A DNA stretch of 64,000 nucleotides from assembly GCA_029213045.1 (NCBI GenBank), contig JARGPN010000007.1:124001-188000 (forward strand). Direction: 5' to 3'. A program made the position numbers and the translations under genes. Numbering within the stretch: the first letter of the stretch is position 1; each line of letters begins with the position of its first letter. The stretch comes from Alcanivoracaceae bacterium. GTDB taxonomy: Bacteria; Pseudomonadota; Gammaproteobacteria; Pseudomonadales; Alcanivoracaceae. Shown here piece after piece: positions 43,805 through 54,020 of the stretch. The notes beneath the pieces are model-generated. The model did no database searches, was not told the DNA's origin, and worked only from the letters and a program-made list of their open reading frames with translations.

Positions 43805-45193
43805 ATGGACGCTGCCTTGCAAGACACTATTGTTGCTGTAGCCACTGCGCCGGGCAGGGGTGGTATTGGGGTTGTTCGTTTATCGGGTAAAGATGCAAAA
43901 AAAATTGCCGCCCGGCTAACGCCGGGCTTAGTCAACACCCAACCTCGATTTGCCCACTTCGCTAAGTTCCGCGACGAAACCGGCCAGCTGTTAGACGAAG
44001 GTCTGCTGATTGAATTTCCTGGGCCAAATTCCTTTACCGGCGAAGATGTTATTGAGCTGCAAGGTCACGGCGGCCCGGTGCTGCTCGACCAAATCGTTAA
44101 AACCTGCATTGCTTTTGGCGCGCGACAAGCCCGAGCAGGGGAGTTTTCATTGCGGGCTTTTATTAACGACCGGATGGACCTGACCCAAGCAGAAGCCATT
44201 GCGGATCTCATTGATGCGGGCACCGCATCAGCGGCGCGGGCGGCAATGAATTCCTTGCAAGGTGAATTTTCCCGCGAAGTGAATGCGTTAGTTGAATTGC
44301 TTATTCAACTTCGTATGTATGTCGAAGCGGCAATTGATTTCCCGGAAGAAGAAATTGATTTTCTCGCCGACTCCACCGTTGCCACGGATTTAAATAGCCT
44401 TGTGGAGCACGTAAATTTATTGCTCTTGAATGCACAGCAAGGACGTCTTTTACGCGAAGGGTTTAACGTCGTCATCGCAGGCCGCCCGAACGCTGGAAAA
44501 TCTTCGCTCCTCAATGCACTGTCCGGGCAAGACGCTGCCATTGTCACGGATATTCCTGGCACCACGCGAGACGTGCTGCGAGAATCCATTCAGATTGATG
44601 GCTTACCCCTCAATATTATTGATACCGCTGGATTGCGCGAATCGCCGGACCAGGTAGAGCAAGAAGGGATTCGCCGTGCATGGCGAGAAATTGAGAATGC
44701 GGACTTATTGTTGATTGTGGCGGATGCTCACAATGCCAAGTCCAACGGGCAACTCACCTTAGAAAGTTGCTTGCCCTTGTCGGACCGATCACTCACCGAT
44801 ATCGGCGCCAAGAAAATATTGTTGCTCAATAAAATTGATTTGCTCAGAGCAGGCAATCTAGACATGCCAGATGCCGATGATGTGGAGCTATTGGCCGTTT
44901 CCGCAAAAACCGGCGAGGGTCTGACGGCCCTTCGCGAAAACATCAAAACCCTCGCTGGATTCCGTGATCAACACACAGGCACGTTTTCTGCGCGTCGCCG
45001 CCACCTCGTTGCCCTCGAGCAGGCTCGCGATGCCCTGATTCAAGGTCAGCAGCAGCTTTCGGGACACCAGGCAGGCGAGCTGCTCGCCGAAGACCTCCGC
45101 GCAGCACAGCGCGCCTTAGAAGAAATTACCGGCGCGTTTTCGTCAGATGACTTGCTTGGCCGCATTTTTTCGAGCTTTTGTATTGGAAAGTAA
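43805..45193 (+). CDS. mnmE: tRNA modification GTPase MnmE
   Basis: 462 residues. With MnmG it makes the 5-carboxymethylaminomethyl group on U34 of certain tRNAs. The N-terminal folate-binding domain starts [22 protein letters not shown]; the central G domain has [14 protein letters not shown] (G1), DIPGTTRD (G2), DTAGLR (G3) and LNKIDL (G4); the C-terminus ends in the family's catalytic CIGK. It has its own transcription unit after the yidC terminator. Confidence 0.97.
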   Translation: MDAALQDTIVAVATAPGRGGIGVVRLSGKDAKKIAARLTPGLVNTQPRFAHFAKFRDETGQLLDEGLLIEFPGPNSFTGEDVIELQGHGGPVLLDQIVKTCIAFGARQARAGEFSLRAFINDRMDLTQAEAIADLIDAGTASAARAAMNSLQGEFSREVNALVELLIQLRMYVEAAIDFPEEEIDFLADSTVATDLNSLVEHVNLLLLNAQQGRLLREGFNVVIAGRPNAGKSSLLNALSGQDAAIVTDIPGTTRDVLRESIQIDGLPLNIIDTAGLRESPDQVEQEGIRRAWREIENADLLLIVADAHNAKSNGQLTLESCLPLSDRSLTDIGAKKILLLNKIDLLRAGNLDMPDADDVELLAVSAKTGEGLTALRENIKTLAGFRDQHTGTFSARRRHLVALEQARDALIQGQQQLSGHQAGELLAEDLRAAQRALEEITGAFSSDDLLGRIFSSFCIGK

Positions 45194-45243
45194 CCACCGG
45201 TTGCGTGCTGCGGCTGGGAGCGTTAGAAAGGGTGTTCGTTGGC

Positions 45244-45261
45244 GCTGAGCCATTGCTCAGC
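45244..45261. repeat. Hairpin between mnmE and the fumarase gene
   Basis: GCTGAGC and GCTCAGC pair perfectly around CATT, with further pairing outside (GGC with GCC after a bulge). No T-run. It lies 20 bases before the fumarase start and could mark the mnmE transcript end or the fumarase leader. Confidence 0.45.
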
Positions 45262-45281
45262 CAAGCGCCGGGAGAGCAGCC

Positions 45282-46682
45282 TTGACCAACACACCGACGG
45301 ATAGCGCATCGAGTAATGTGTCTATGCGGACAGAAACGGATTCACTCGGACCTGTATCAATTCCGAGTAATGCCCTATGGGGCGCGCAAACGCAGCGTGC
45401 CGTGGATAATTTCCACATTGATCGGCCTCTGCCGAATAGCTTTATTCGTGCCATTGCCCAGATCAAAGCCACTGCCGCGCGAACCAACGCTGAACTAGGG
45501 TTGCTGCCATCAAATAAAGCCATAGCCATTCAAGCCGCTGCCGATGCGATCGCGGCGGGGGACTATGCCGATCAATTCCCCGTTGATGTGTATCAAACCG
45601 GTTCCGGCACAAGCAGCAATATGAACGTCAATGAGGTCATTGCCCATCTGTGTGAGCAAGCCGGTGTTGTGGTGCACGCTAACGATGACGTTAACCTCGG
45701 ACAAAGCAGCAACGATACGATTCCAACCGCAATACATCTCAGCGCGGTGCAACAACTTTACGCATCGCTGCTGCCTTCGATTCGTCATCTGCGCGAACAA
45801 ATACAACAACGGGGAAAAGACCTGGCGGACACCGTAAAGCCGGGGCGCACCCATTTAATGGATGCCATGCCCGTGACGTTTGGGCAGGTGCTCAATGGAT
45901 GGGATGTACAGCTGGAGCACGCCGAAGAAAAATTGCGCGGCGCCGGGCATGCATTACTCCGTATCCCCCAAGGCGGCACGGCGGTGGGAACGGGCATTAA
46001 TTGCCATCCGGAATTTTCGACCCGCTTTTGTGTGCATTTATCCGAATTGTTGGGCCAACATTTTCAGCCGTTGGATTCCTTTTTTGCAGGCCAAGGCGCG
46101 ATTGATCGACCGCTCGCGTTGTCGGCCGCGTTGCGCGGTTACGCGATAACCTTAAGCAAGATAAGCAGTGATCTACGTTGGATGAGTTCAGGTCCGTTAC
46201 ATGGGCTGGGCGAAATTCAGCTCGAAGCCTTGCAGCCAGGTTCGTCGATTATGCCGGGGAAAGTAAATCCTGTGGTGTGCGAATCGACGTTAATGGTGTG
46301 CGCACAAATTCAAGGACTGGATCTTGCTGTGGCGCTTGCCGCACAGCAAGGTAATTTCGAATTAAATGTCATGTTGCCCATGGTTGCGAATAACCTGCTC
46401 GACATGATTCGCCTACTGTCCCATAGCAACTGTTTTTTGGCCGATAAGGCTATTGCTACCTTTACAGTGAACACGGAGCATCTTGCCCGTTTACTTGATA
46501 AAAACCCGATTCTTGTCACTGCATTAAATGCCGCGATTGGGTATAACAAAGCGGCGGAAATTGCCAAAGCCGCGTACGCGTCTGGTCGATCCATTATTGA
46601 CGTCGCTGCGGACATGACAGACTTAACGCGCGCTGAACTAACGGCGTTGTTAGACCCATTAACGTTAACCCGAGGCGGATAA
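45282..46682 (+). CDS. fumC: Class II fumarate hydratase
   Basis: 466 residues, iron-independent fumarase of the TCA cycle. ALWGAQTQRAVDNF, YQTGSGTSSNMNVNEVIA, NLGQSSNDTIPTAIH, KPGRTHLMDAMPVTFGQ and the superfamily signature GSSIMPGKVNPV with the catalytic Ser loop are all intact. TTG 45282 has GGGAGAG eight bases upstream; ATG 45324 is a plausible alternative giving a start nearer the family norm. It is separated from the next gene by an AT-rich 146-base gap. Confidence 0.93.
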   Translation: MTNTPTDSASSNVSMRTETDSLGPVSIPSNALWGAQTQRAVDNFHIDRPLPNSFIRAIAQIKATAARTNAELGLLPSNKAIAIQAAADAIAAGDYADQFPVDVYQTGSGTSSNMNVNEVIAHLCEQAGVVVHANDDVNLGQSSNDTIPTAIHLSAVQQLYASLLPSIRHLREQIQQRGKDLADTVKPGRTHLMDAMPVTFGQVLNGWDVQLEHAEEKLRGAGHALLRIPQGGTAVGTGINCHPEFSTRFCVHLSELLGQHFQPLDSFFAGQGAIDRPLALSAALRGYAITLSKISSDLRWMSSGPLHGLGEIQLEALQPGSSIMPGKVNPVVCESTLMVCAQIQGLDLAVALAAQQGNFELNVMLPMVANNLLDMIRLLSHSNCFLADKAIATFTVNTEHLARLLDKNPILVTALNAAIGYNKAAEIAKAAYASGRSIIDVAADMTDLTRAELTALLDPLTLTRGG

Positions 46683-46828
46683 CGATGTGTCTACTTCGTG
46701 TGGTAACGCTTATTAAAATGCAAGAAATGAAAAGTTTTAACGTCACTTTGAAATTTAAAGAGTAAATTTTTAAAGCCTGAATTTAAAAAAACAGAAATTT
46801 TAAAAAACAGATAACGAGGATTGCAATC

Positions 46829-48469
46829 ATGGACCTGACCATCAAGCGTACCCCTTCCGCCTATGACTACCCATTGTTGATCGGGAGCATCTTGGCGCAT
46901 GGCGTGCGTCGGGCGCCGCAACAGGAAATCGTCTACGCGTTTAATAAGCGTATGACCTATACCGATTTAGATCAGCGCGTGCACAAGTTAGCCAGCGCGC
47001 TTACCAACCTTGGCGTAAAGCAAGGTGACACCATCGCGGTGATGGATTGGGACAGCCATCGTTATCTTGAATGTTTTTATGCAATCCCGATGATGGGCGC
47101 TGTGCTACACACTGTTAACGTGCGCCTTAGCCCAGAACAAATTCTCTACACCATTGATCACGCAGAAGATGACGTGATTTTAGTGAATCGCGAATTCGCC
47201 GCGATGGTAAAAGAAATTTGTCCGCGTATTAAAAATAAAAACACCAAGTTAATCTTGCTTGACGACGGCGACGCCACGGATATTTCCGGGATTGATTTCG
47301 CTGGTGAATATGAGGCCTTGTTGGGCGCCGCCTCCGACGACTTTGAATTTCCCTATTTAGATGAAAACACTCGCGCCACGACCTTCTATACCACCGGCAC
47401 GACCGGTCTACCGAAAGGGGTGTATTTCAGTCATCGCCAATTAGTGTTGCACACCTATGCGGGCCGTAATGTATTGAGTGGCACAGGCCCCGGCAAATTT
47501 AACGAAGACGATGTGTACATGCCGATCACCCCGATGTTCCACGTTCACGCGTGGGGCGTGCCGTATCAGGCAACCATGATGGGTGTTAAGCAGGTGTACC
47601 CTGGGCGTTACGATCCCGCCACCTTGTTAAAGTTATTTGTCGCTGAAAAAGTCACGTTTTCGCATTGCGTACCCACCATTATTCAAATGTTGCTTGGTGC
47701 CGAAGCGGCCAAGTCCGTCGATCTTAAAGGATGGAAAGTGATTATCGGCGGCTCCGCATTGCCACCGTCTTTGTGTCGCGCAGGCCTAGAGCGCGGCATC
47801 GATATTTATACCGGTTATGGCATGAGCGAGACGTGCCCCATTTTGACCTTGGCGCAATTGCCGCCGGAGCTTGCGGACGCGGATATCGACACGCAGGTGG
47901 AATACCGTTGCCGCACAGGTCGCCCAGTACCCATGGTGGAGCTGCGCATTGTGGACGGCGAAATGAACGACGCACCCCATGACGGTAAAACTCAAGGTGA
48001 AGTTGTCGTGCGCGCACCGTGGCTTACTCAGGGTTATTTGAAAGATAAGGAAAACTCCGAAGCCTTGTGGGCGGGTGGCTGGTTGCATACCGGCGATATC
48101 GGTGTGATGGACAAAGATGGTTGGCTGAAAATCACCGACCGTATTAAAGACGTGATTAAAACGGGCGGCGAATGGGTGTCGTCATTAGATCTTGAAGGAT
48201 TGGTCTTACAGCACCCCGGCGCCGCCGAATGTGCCGTCATTGGTGTCCCGGACGCGAAATGGGGAGAGCGGCCGTTAGCGCTTGTTGTGAAAAAACCGGA
48301 CGCGGACATCACCGAGCAAGCCGTGAAAGATCTTGTTATGGGCTATGCCGAGAAGGGCGTGATCTCAAAATACGGTGTTCCGGATAGAGTGAAATTTGTC
48401 GACGAGCTACCGCGTACCAGTGTGGGCAAGCTCGACAAGAAAAAAATGCGCGCTGAAATGGCGGACTAA
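46829..48469 (+). CDS. Fatty-acyl-CoA synthetase, AlkK-like
   Basis: 546 residues, ANL superfamily. It activates a fatty acid to its CoA thioester via an acyl-adenylate. FYTTGTTGLPKGVYFSHRQL (A3/P-loop), MFHVHAWGVPY, YTGYGMSETCP (A5), GWLHTGDIGVMD (A7), TDRIKDVIKTGGEWVSS (A8) and RTSVGKLDKKK (A10 Lys). The sequence resembles medium-chain enzymes such as AlkK. GAGGA lies upstream of ATG 46829. The gap before it is very AT-rich with AAATTTTAAA repeats and probably holds its promoter. A strong terminator follows. Confidence 0.93.
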   Translation: MDLTIKRTPSAYDYPLLIGSILAHGVRRAPQQEIVYAFNKRMTYTDLDQRVHKLASALTNLGVKQGDTIAVMDWDSHRYLECFYAIPMMGAVLHTVNVRLSPEQILYTIDHAEDDVILVNREFAAMVKEICPRIKNKNTKLILLDDGDATDISGIDFAGEYEALLGAASDDFEFPYLDENTRATTFYTTGTTGLPKGVYFSHRQLVLHTYAGRNVLSGTGPGKFNEDDVYMPITPMFHVHAWGVPYQATMMGVKQVYPGRYDPATLLKLFVAEKVTFSHCVPTIIQMLLGAEAAKSVDLKGWKVIIGGSALPPSLCRAGLERGIDIYTGYGMSETCPILTLAQLPPELADADIDTQVEYRCRTGRPVPMVELRIVDGEMNDAPHDGKTQGEVVVRAPWLTQGYLKDKENSEALWAGGWLHTGDIGVMDKDGWLKITDRIKDVIKTGGEWVSSLDLEGLVLQHPGAAECAVIGVPDAKWGERPLALVVKKPDADITEQAVKDLVMGYAEKGVISKYGVPDRVKFVDELPRTSVGKLDKKKMRAEMAD

Positions 48470-48506
48470 TGCGCTGTCGTTAAGCAAAAAAATGCAATAG
48501 GCAATG

Positions 48507-48539
48507 AAAAAAGCGCCCGCATCGTCGGGCGTTTTTTTA
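48507..48539. terminator. Intrinsic terminator after the acyl-CoA synthetase
   Basis: CGCCCG and CGGGCG pair around a six-base loop, flanked by an A-run and followed by seven T. Confidence 0.85.
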
Positions 48540-48645
48540 TGCCGGAACAGGCGAATTCAGGTAATCCAATGGGTTACTCCAATCCTCACATTGTTTGCAC
48601 AAAAGGCACGCTATACTGTGCCCCATTGCAATGTGGAGAAAACCG

Positions 48646-49737
48646 ATGAAAAAGGCCGTCGTCCTGTTGATCGCTGTATTGGCAGGCCTTGTTTGGTGGT
48701 GGACGGGAAGCGCACCGAAAAAATCGATGCAACGCCCGGCATCGGTGGTCAACGTTGTCGCGCCACGTCAGGCAGAGCTCGCTTCGGAGATCGAAGGTGT
48801 GGGTACGGCGCAGGCGCGTGCGTCGATTAATCTCACCAGCGAAGTGGATGGCCGACTGCTGTCGGTTAATTTTAAAGAAGGCGATAAAGTGAAAGCCGGC
48901 GCTAAGCTAGTCGCGTTGGATGACCGCATTGCCCGCGCCCAGTTGGCACGTGCTGACGCGCAGCTTGCCGATGCAAGGGCGGCATGGGAGCGAGCGCAGC
49001 AATTAAAAAGCTCCGAAGTGCTTTCCAAGGCGGAAGCCGATACGTTGCAAGCGGGGCTTCTTTCCGCGCAGGCCGATCGCGATGCCGCCGCGTCTACCTT
49101 GGCAGACTACACTGTTCGCGCGCCTTTCGCGGGCGTGGTGGGGTTGCGCCGAGTGAATACGGGCAGTTACGTAAAATCAGGCGACGTGCTCACGACGCTG
49201 GATGATCTGGATGAGTTGGAAATTCTATTCTCTGTGCCAGAAAAACATCTAGGCCAAATAGCGTCAGGGCAAACCATTTTTGTAGAGAGCAGCAGCTACC
49301 CGGATCGGGTGTTTGATGCGCATTTAAGCCAAATAGATACGCGCGTCGACCCGGTCAATCGTACCGTCACCGTGAAGGCCACCATGACAAACACCGAGCG
49401 CTTGTTATTGCCGGGACAATTCCTAAATGTCCGTTTGCTCACCGGTAACCGCCTTGCTCTCATGATCCCTGAACAAGCCGTGCTAACAGAAGGCGCGTCC
49501 AGCTTTGCGTACGTCGTCAACGACAGTACCGCTGAGCGGCGCGAAGTAAAAACCGGTGTACGCGAACAGGGCTGGGTAGAGGTGCTTTCTGGTATAGCAC
49601 TTGATGAGCAAGTAATCGTTAACGGACATGCGCGGCTGGGCACGGGCTCAAAGGTCGATGTGCGCGAAGATGCCAGCGCATTAATGCCCGATACGCAACG
49701 CGCGTTTTTAAATGAGCCTGCGTTTCAGGATCAGTAA
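48646..49737 (+). CDS. RND efflux periplasmic adaptor subunit
   Basis: 363 residues, the membrane fusion protein linking an RND pump to an outer-membrane channel. The N-terminal hydrophobic anchor (4-20) is followed by the split lipoyl domain (INLTSEVDGRLLSVNFKEGDKVKAGAKL-type first half; DYTVRAPFAGVVGLRRVNTG second half) around a helical hairpin (about 85-145), then beta-barrel and membrane-proximal domains. ATG 48646 has GGAG eight bases upstream. TATACT at 48612-48617 is a possible -10. The permease starts two bases after the stop. No outer-membrane factor gene is nearby. Confidence 0.92.
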   Translation: MKKAVVLLIAVLAGLVWWWTGSAPKKSMQRPASVVNVVAPRQAELASEIEGVGTAQARASINLTSEVDGRLLSVNFKEGDKVKAGAKLVALDDRIARAQLARADAQLADARAAWERAQQLKSSEVLSKAEADTLQAGLLSAQADRDAAASTLADYTVRAPFAGVVGLRRVNTGSYVKSGDVLTTLDDLDELEILFSVPEKHLGQIASGQTIFVESSSYPDRVFDAHLSQIDTRVDPVNRTVTVKATMTNTERLLLPGQFLNVRLLTGNRLALMIPEQAVLTEGASSFAYVVNDSTAERREVKTGVREQGWVEVLSGIALDEQVIVNGHARLGTGSKVDVREDASALMPDTQRAFLNEPAFQDQ

Positions 49738-49739
49738 TT

Positions 49740-52700
49740 ATGATAATTTCTGACGTTTCGATTAAGCGACCCGTTTTTGCAACGGTAATTAGTTTGCTGA
49801 TTTTGGTATTTGGTTTTAGCGGACTAATGAAATTACCTGTGCGCGAATACCCAGACATTGATCCGCCGCAGGTGTCCGTGTCCGTCAATTATGTGGGTGC
49901 TGCGCCGGAAGTTATTGATACCCAAATTATACAAGTGATTGAAGGTGCGATTAGCGGCGTCGAAGGTGTGCGCCGCATTGAATCGCGCAGCCGTCTCGGT
50001 TCCGCACGCACCAATATTGAATTTACCTTAGCGCGCGATATTGACGTTGCCGCGAACGACGTGCGCGATGCCGTGTCGCGTGTGTTGGTATCGTTACCCG
50101 AAGAAGCCGATGCACCCGTTATTGCTAAAGCAGATTCCGATGCACGCCCGATTATTTGGGTGACGCTGACCAGCGACAGTTTAGACGCAGCGCAACTTTC
50201 GGATTATGCCGAGCGTAATCTTGTCGATCGATTTTCCGTGCTCGATGGCGTTGCCGACATTTTTATTGGCGGCGAGCGACGCTATGCCATGCGCATTTGG
50301 TTAGACCGAACGCGTATGGCCGCGCGGGCAGTGACAGTGTCTGATATTGAAGGCGCATTGCGCGCCAACAACATTGAGTTGCCCGGCGGTAAAGTAGAAT
50401 CCGATAGTCGTGATTTCACCGTGCGCGCCGACAGTCGCATGACGTCTGCCGATGAATTTCGTCGACTGGTGATTCGGCGAGACGGCCGCCACTTAATTCG
50501 TTTAGGTGAAGTGGCGGATGTCGAGCAGGGCGTTGAAGACGACGACACATTATTGCGCGCCAATGGCCAGGTGGCGATTGGACTAGGTGTTATCCGCCAA
50601 TCTAAATCGAATACGGTGGCCGTCTCGGATGCAGTCCAAGCGGAAATAAAAAAAGTAGAAGAAAACTTACCGCCGGATATTCGTTTAAGCATTAATTATG
50701 ACGAGTCTCTTTTTATTCGAGCTTCTATTAGAGAAGTATTGATCACACTTGGCATTTCCGTTGTCTTGGTGATTTGTGTGATTTGGGTATTCCTGGGGAG
50801 TTGGCGCGCGACGTTAATTCCGGCCGTGACGATTCCGGTGTCGATCATTGGCGCGTTTGCCGGATTGGCCGCGCTAGACTTCTCCCTAAACGTGTTGACC
50901 TTATTGGCGCTGATATTGGCCATCGGCCTAGTGGTTGACGACGCCATTGTGATGTTGGAAAACATTCAACGAAGAATGGATCTGGGTGAGCCGCCGTTGG
51001 TGGCGGCATTTCTCGGCGCACGTCAGGTGGCGTTTGCGGTTATCGCAACAACGCTGACTTTGATCGCGGTGTTCGTGCCGATTTCCTTTATGGGCGGTGA
51101 TACGGGTCGATTGTTCAGCGAGTTTGGGTTTACCTTATCTGCCGCAGTGTTGGTGTCGAGTTTAGTTGCCTTGTCGCTTGCGCCCATGTTGTGTTCTCGA
51201 TGGTTAAAAGCGCATGAAAAAGGCAGTTCAAATTCGCTGCTGGAGCGATTTTTTACCCGCTTAACGGCGCGCTATGAAACGCTTTTGGATAATGCAATTA
51301 ATAAACCGAGCGCAACCGTAAGTCTCGCATTATTGGTCTGTGTGTTGGGCGCTGTAGCATTTACCCAGTTGCCGCGTGAACTCGCGCCAACGGAAGACCG
51401 CGGCATTTTTATTGTTCCGGGCTCTGCCCCGCAAGGTTCCACCGCCGAGTACACTGCATTTCACGCTGCGAAGGTGGAAGAAAAATTATTGCCGCTAGTG
51501 ACGGATGGTGTTGCCGAACGGGTGTTATCGATTGTCGGGTTTCGTGGCCAATCTACTTCGGCGATTACCATTGTGCGCCTCGCGCCGTGGGAGGAGCGAG
51601 ATGTTAAGCAACAAGATATCGTAGCTGGGTTGCAAGGGGAGTTACGCAATATTCCAGGGTTAAGAACGTTTGCCGTTAATCCGCCCGGATTGGGACAGCG
51701 AGGATTTAGTAAACCACTCGAAGTAGTCGTTGGGGCGCCGGACTATTTATCAGCAAAAGAGTGGAGCGAAACACTGCTTGCGGCGGCGAAAAAAAATCCC
51801 ATGCTGATTGGTGTGGATACGGATTACGAAGAAACGCAGCCGCAATTAAATGTGAAATTATTGCGCGATAGGGCGGGTGACCAAGGCATCACCGCACAGG
51901 ACGTTGGTTTAACCTTACAGGCAATGTTGGCATCCGTACGCGTAACCACCTATTTGGATCGCGGCCGTGAATACGACGTTATGATTGAAGCACGGCCAGA
52001 AGATCGCGCTTCCCCGCAGGATTTAAATAATATTTATTTGCGTGCAAATAACAGCGATAAATTGGTCGCGTTATCGTCTGTGACGGAGCTGCAAGAGCGT
52101 GGCGCGGCACCGGAGTTGCGTCGGATTGATCGTTTACCTGCCGTCACCCTAGATGCATCGTTGGCGCCGGGCTATGACATGGGCACGGCGATTCAATTTT
52201 TTGAAGATTCGGCGCGCGAATTATTGCCGCCGGAAGCACGCCTGAGCTACAAGGGTTTGGCGCGAGAATTTACGGAAGCCTCGACGGCCATATTGGCCAC
52301 GTTTATTTTGGCGTTGGTGATTGTATTTTTGGTGCTGGCCGCGCAATTTGAAAGCTGGATTCATCCATTGATCATAATGTTGACCGTACCACTAGCGATT
52401 GCTGGCGCGGCGATTGCCATTTGGGTCACTGGCGACAGCCTTAATATCTACAGCCAAATTGGTTTGATCATGCTGGTAGGGCTGATGGCGAAAAACGGCA
52501 TTCTCATCGTTGAATTTGCTAATCAACTTCGTGACGAAGGCAGAGATATTGCGACCGCCATTCGTGAGGGCGCAGTGGTGCGTTTTCGCCCGGTGTTAAT
52601 GACAGGCATTTCCACTATCTTCGGGGCTTTACCGTTGGTGGTGGCTAGCGGGGCCGGCGCGGAAAGCCGGATTACTATTGGTGTGGTGATTCTGGGTGGC

Positions 52701-52847
52701 TTGTTGTTCGCAACGGTACTGACGTTATTTATTATTCCTATTTTGTACAACTGGCTAGCGCGTTACACCCAATCTGCGGATGCCATTACCCATGCCTTGG
52801 ACGATGCAATGCGCAAAGGCCATTACGACGAAGAGTCGACGGATTGA
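49740..52847 (+). CDS. RND efflux transporter permease
   Basis: 1035 residues with 12 TM segments and two large periplasmic loops, drug/proton antiporter of the HAE1 branch. It starts SDVSIKRPVFATVISLLILV with the familiar YPDIDPPQVSVSVNYVGAAPEVIDTQI. Proton-relay acids lie in TM4 (GLVVDDAIVMLENIQR) and the TM10 Lys in GLMAKNGILIVEFANQLRDEG. It is coupled to the adaptor gene two bases upstream. Substrates cannot be predicted. Confidence 0.95.
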   Translation: MIISDVSIKRPVFATVISLLILVFGFSGLMKLPVREYPDIDPPQVSVSVNYVGAAPEVIDTQIIQVIEGAISGVEGVRRIESRSRLGSARTNIEFTLARDIDVAANDVRDAVSRVLVSLPEEADAPVIAKADSDARPIIWVTLTSDSLDAAQLSDYAERNLVDRFSVLDGVADIFIGGERRYAMRIWLDRTRMAARAVTVSDIEGALRANNIELPGGKVESDSRDFTVRADSRMTSADEFRRLVIRRDGRHLIRLGEVADVEQGVEDDDTLLRANGQVAIGLGVIRQSKSNTVAVSDAVQAEIKKVEENLPPDIRLSINYDESLFIRASIREVLITLGISVVLVICVIWVFLGSWRATLIPAVTIPVSIIGAFAGLAALDFSLNVLTLLALILAIGLVVDDAIVMLENIQRRMDLGEPPLVAAFLGARQVAFAVIATTLTLIAVFVPISFMGGDTGRLFSEFGFTLSAAVLVSSLVALSLAPMLCSRWLKAHEKGSSNSLLERFFTRLTARYETLLDNAINKPSATVSLALLVCVLGAVAFTQLPRELAPTEDRGIFIVPGSAPQGSTAEYTAFHAAKVEEKLLPLVTDGVAERVLSIVGFRGQSTSAITIVRLAPWEERDVKQQDIVAGLQGELRNIPGLRTFAVNPPGLGQRGFSKPLEVVVGAPDYLSAKEWSETLLAAAKKNPMLIGVDTDYEETQPQLNVKLLRDRAGDQGITAQDVGLTLQAMLASVRVTTYLDRGREYDVMIEARPEDRASPQDLNNIYLRANNSDKLVALSSVTELQERGAAPELRRIDRLPAVTLDASLAPGYDMGTAIQFFEDSARELLPPEARLSYKGLAREFTEASTAILATFILALVIVFLVLAAQFESWIHPLIIMLTVPLAIAGAAIAIWVTGDSLNIYSQIGLIMLVGLMAKNGILIVEFANQLRDEGRDIATAIREGAVVRFRPVLMTGISTIFGALPLVVASGAGAESRITIGVVILGGLLFATVLTLFIIPILYNWLARYTQSADAITHALDDAMRKGHYDEESTD

Positions 52848-52895
52848 AAAACGGAACAGCCCGTTGAGTTGCTGAATAGATTGAGTGAGAAATCA

Positions 52896-53573
52896 GTGAG
52901 CTTTGAGTATCAATTAATTCGCAGCCGTCGCCGGACGTTGGAGCTGCGCGTGTATCCAGATCATCGGATAGAAGTGCGCGCGCCAATGCGTTGTTCGATG
53001 CGCGATATTAACGAGTTCGTGGATGAACGCCGTGATTGGGTGGAGAAGCGATTAAACGGTTTTGTAGCCCCGGTGCAACAAAGTGCAGAAGAGCGTTTTT
53101 CCCACGGCAGCGAACATTATTATCTGGGAAATTCTTTCCGGCTCTTGTTAAGCACAGGGCGAAGTAAAGCGCGGTTTTCAGATGATGCATTAACACTGTA
53201 TGTGACCGACAGCGCCGACCCGAGCAAAGTAGAGAAAGCGCTTGATACTTGGTATCGGCGGCAAGCGCAGCAATATTTTTCTGAACGGCTGGACGCATTA
53301 TTTCCGGCCTTTGCGGCAAGAGGCTTTACTGTTCCACCGCTGACGTTGCGCAAAATGCGCTCCCGTTGGGGCAGTTTATCGCAACGCACTGGCATGACCC
53401 TAAATACGGAACTGATAAAAACACCTCCGCATTGTATCGATTACGTGGTGGTTCACGAGTTGTGTCATTTGGAGCACATGAACCACGGCCCGGGGTTCAA
53501 AGGGTTGATGACGAAGATGATGCCGGATTGGACGCAGCGCAAAAAAGAGCTAAATCAATTTCAGCGAATTTAA
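52896..53573 (+). CDS. YgjP-type zinc metallohydrolase (DUF45)
   Basis: About 225 residues. The C-terminus has VVHELCHLEHMNHGPGF, the HExxH zinc motif plus third ligand, and KMRSRWGSLSQRTGMTLNTEL is the conserved preceding block of the YgjP/SprT-like family. The N-terminal FEYQLIRSRRRTLELRVYPD is the usual start. I favour GTG 52896, with GAGTGAG six bases upstream; TTG 52869 is also in frame. Function in the cell is not established for the family. It follows the RND permease closely but is probably unrelated. Confidence 0.87.
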   Translation: MSFEYQLIRSRRRTLELRVYPDHRIEVRAPMRCSMRDINEFVDERRDWVEKRLNGFVAPVQQSAEERFSHGSEHYYLGNSFRLLLSTGRSKARFSDDALTLYVTDSADPSKVEKALDTWYRRQAQQYFSERLDALFPAFAARGFTVPPLTLRKMRSRWGSLSQRTGMTLNTELIKTPPHCIDYVVVHELCHLEHMNHGPGFKGLMTKMMPDWTQRKKELNQFQRI

Positions 53574-53612
53574 TGCGGTTGGCAGGAAAAGGATTAGTGC
53601 AATAGATAAAGA

Positions 53613-53630
53613 GGGCCGGCAAGCAGGCCC
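53613..53630. terminator. Weak hairpin between convergent genes
   Basis: GGGCC and GGCCC (5 bp, eight-base loop) between the YgjP-type and HopJ-family genes. Short stem and no clear T-run, so only a possible terminator. Confidence 0.3.
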
Positions 53631-53639
53631 CCATAAAAT

Positions 53640-54020
53640 TTAATCTATACTTTCTTCACGCGGGGTAAGCGCCTCGCCAGCGAACTCAATACCAAGCCAT
53701 CCGTAGCGCATAAAGGTGCGAATGTTGGCGTGATCGGTGTCTTCAGGCGTATCGAGAACTTTGCCGTAATGTTCAGCAAACAATTTTAACGTTGAGGCTT
53801 CACTTAGTGCATGCCGTCTTGCGAAGGAAAATACTTTGCAGCTTCCTTCATTTTTACCCGCGTCGTTGACGACGGTGTCGTTGCCTTTACCGTTGGTAAA
53901 GGCCGTTGCGGTGTATTCGTAGTAGGTGTCTATTAGTGTAAGCACCTGCGCAAACGCGAAGGTGCTGTCTTGCCCGTCAGTCTCTTGCGAGAGCGCGTCG
54001 AGTAATTGTTGTTCGGTCAT
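53640..54020 (-). CDS. HopJ-family protein
   Basis: 126 residues. The core YYEYTATAFTNGKGND, NEGSCKVFSFARRHALSE and DHANIRTFMRYGWLGIEF matches the HopJ type III effector family. The name is historical: members are common in free-living marine bacteria with no type III secretion, and no secretion genes are visible here, so an effector role is unlikely. ATG 54020 overlaps the stop of the upstream membrane protein by four bases (ATGA). Confidence 0.85.
   Translation of the reverse strand: MTEQQLLDALSQETDGQDSTFAFAQVLTLIDTYYEYTATAFTNGKGNDTVVNDAGKNEGSCKVFSFARRHALSEASTLKLFAEHYGKVLDTPEDTDHANIRTFMRYGWLGIEFAGEALTPREESID

Noticed and set aside
43489..43938. 149-codon minus-strand frame spanning the yidC end and mnmE start
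   Set aside because: Runs across the yidC terminator and two conserved genes; no ribosome site.
46684..46764. 26-codon frame starting ATG right after the fumarase gene
   Set aside because: No ribosome site and no recognisable features; the AT-rich gap is better explained as promoter.
53640..54020. HopJ-family gene as evidence for type III secretion
   Set aside because: No secretion apparatus genes are visible and the family is common in bacteria without such systems.
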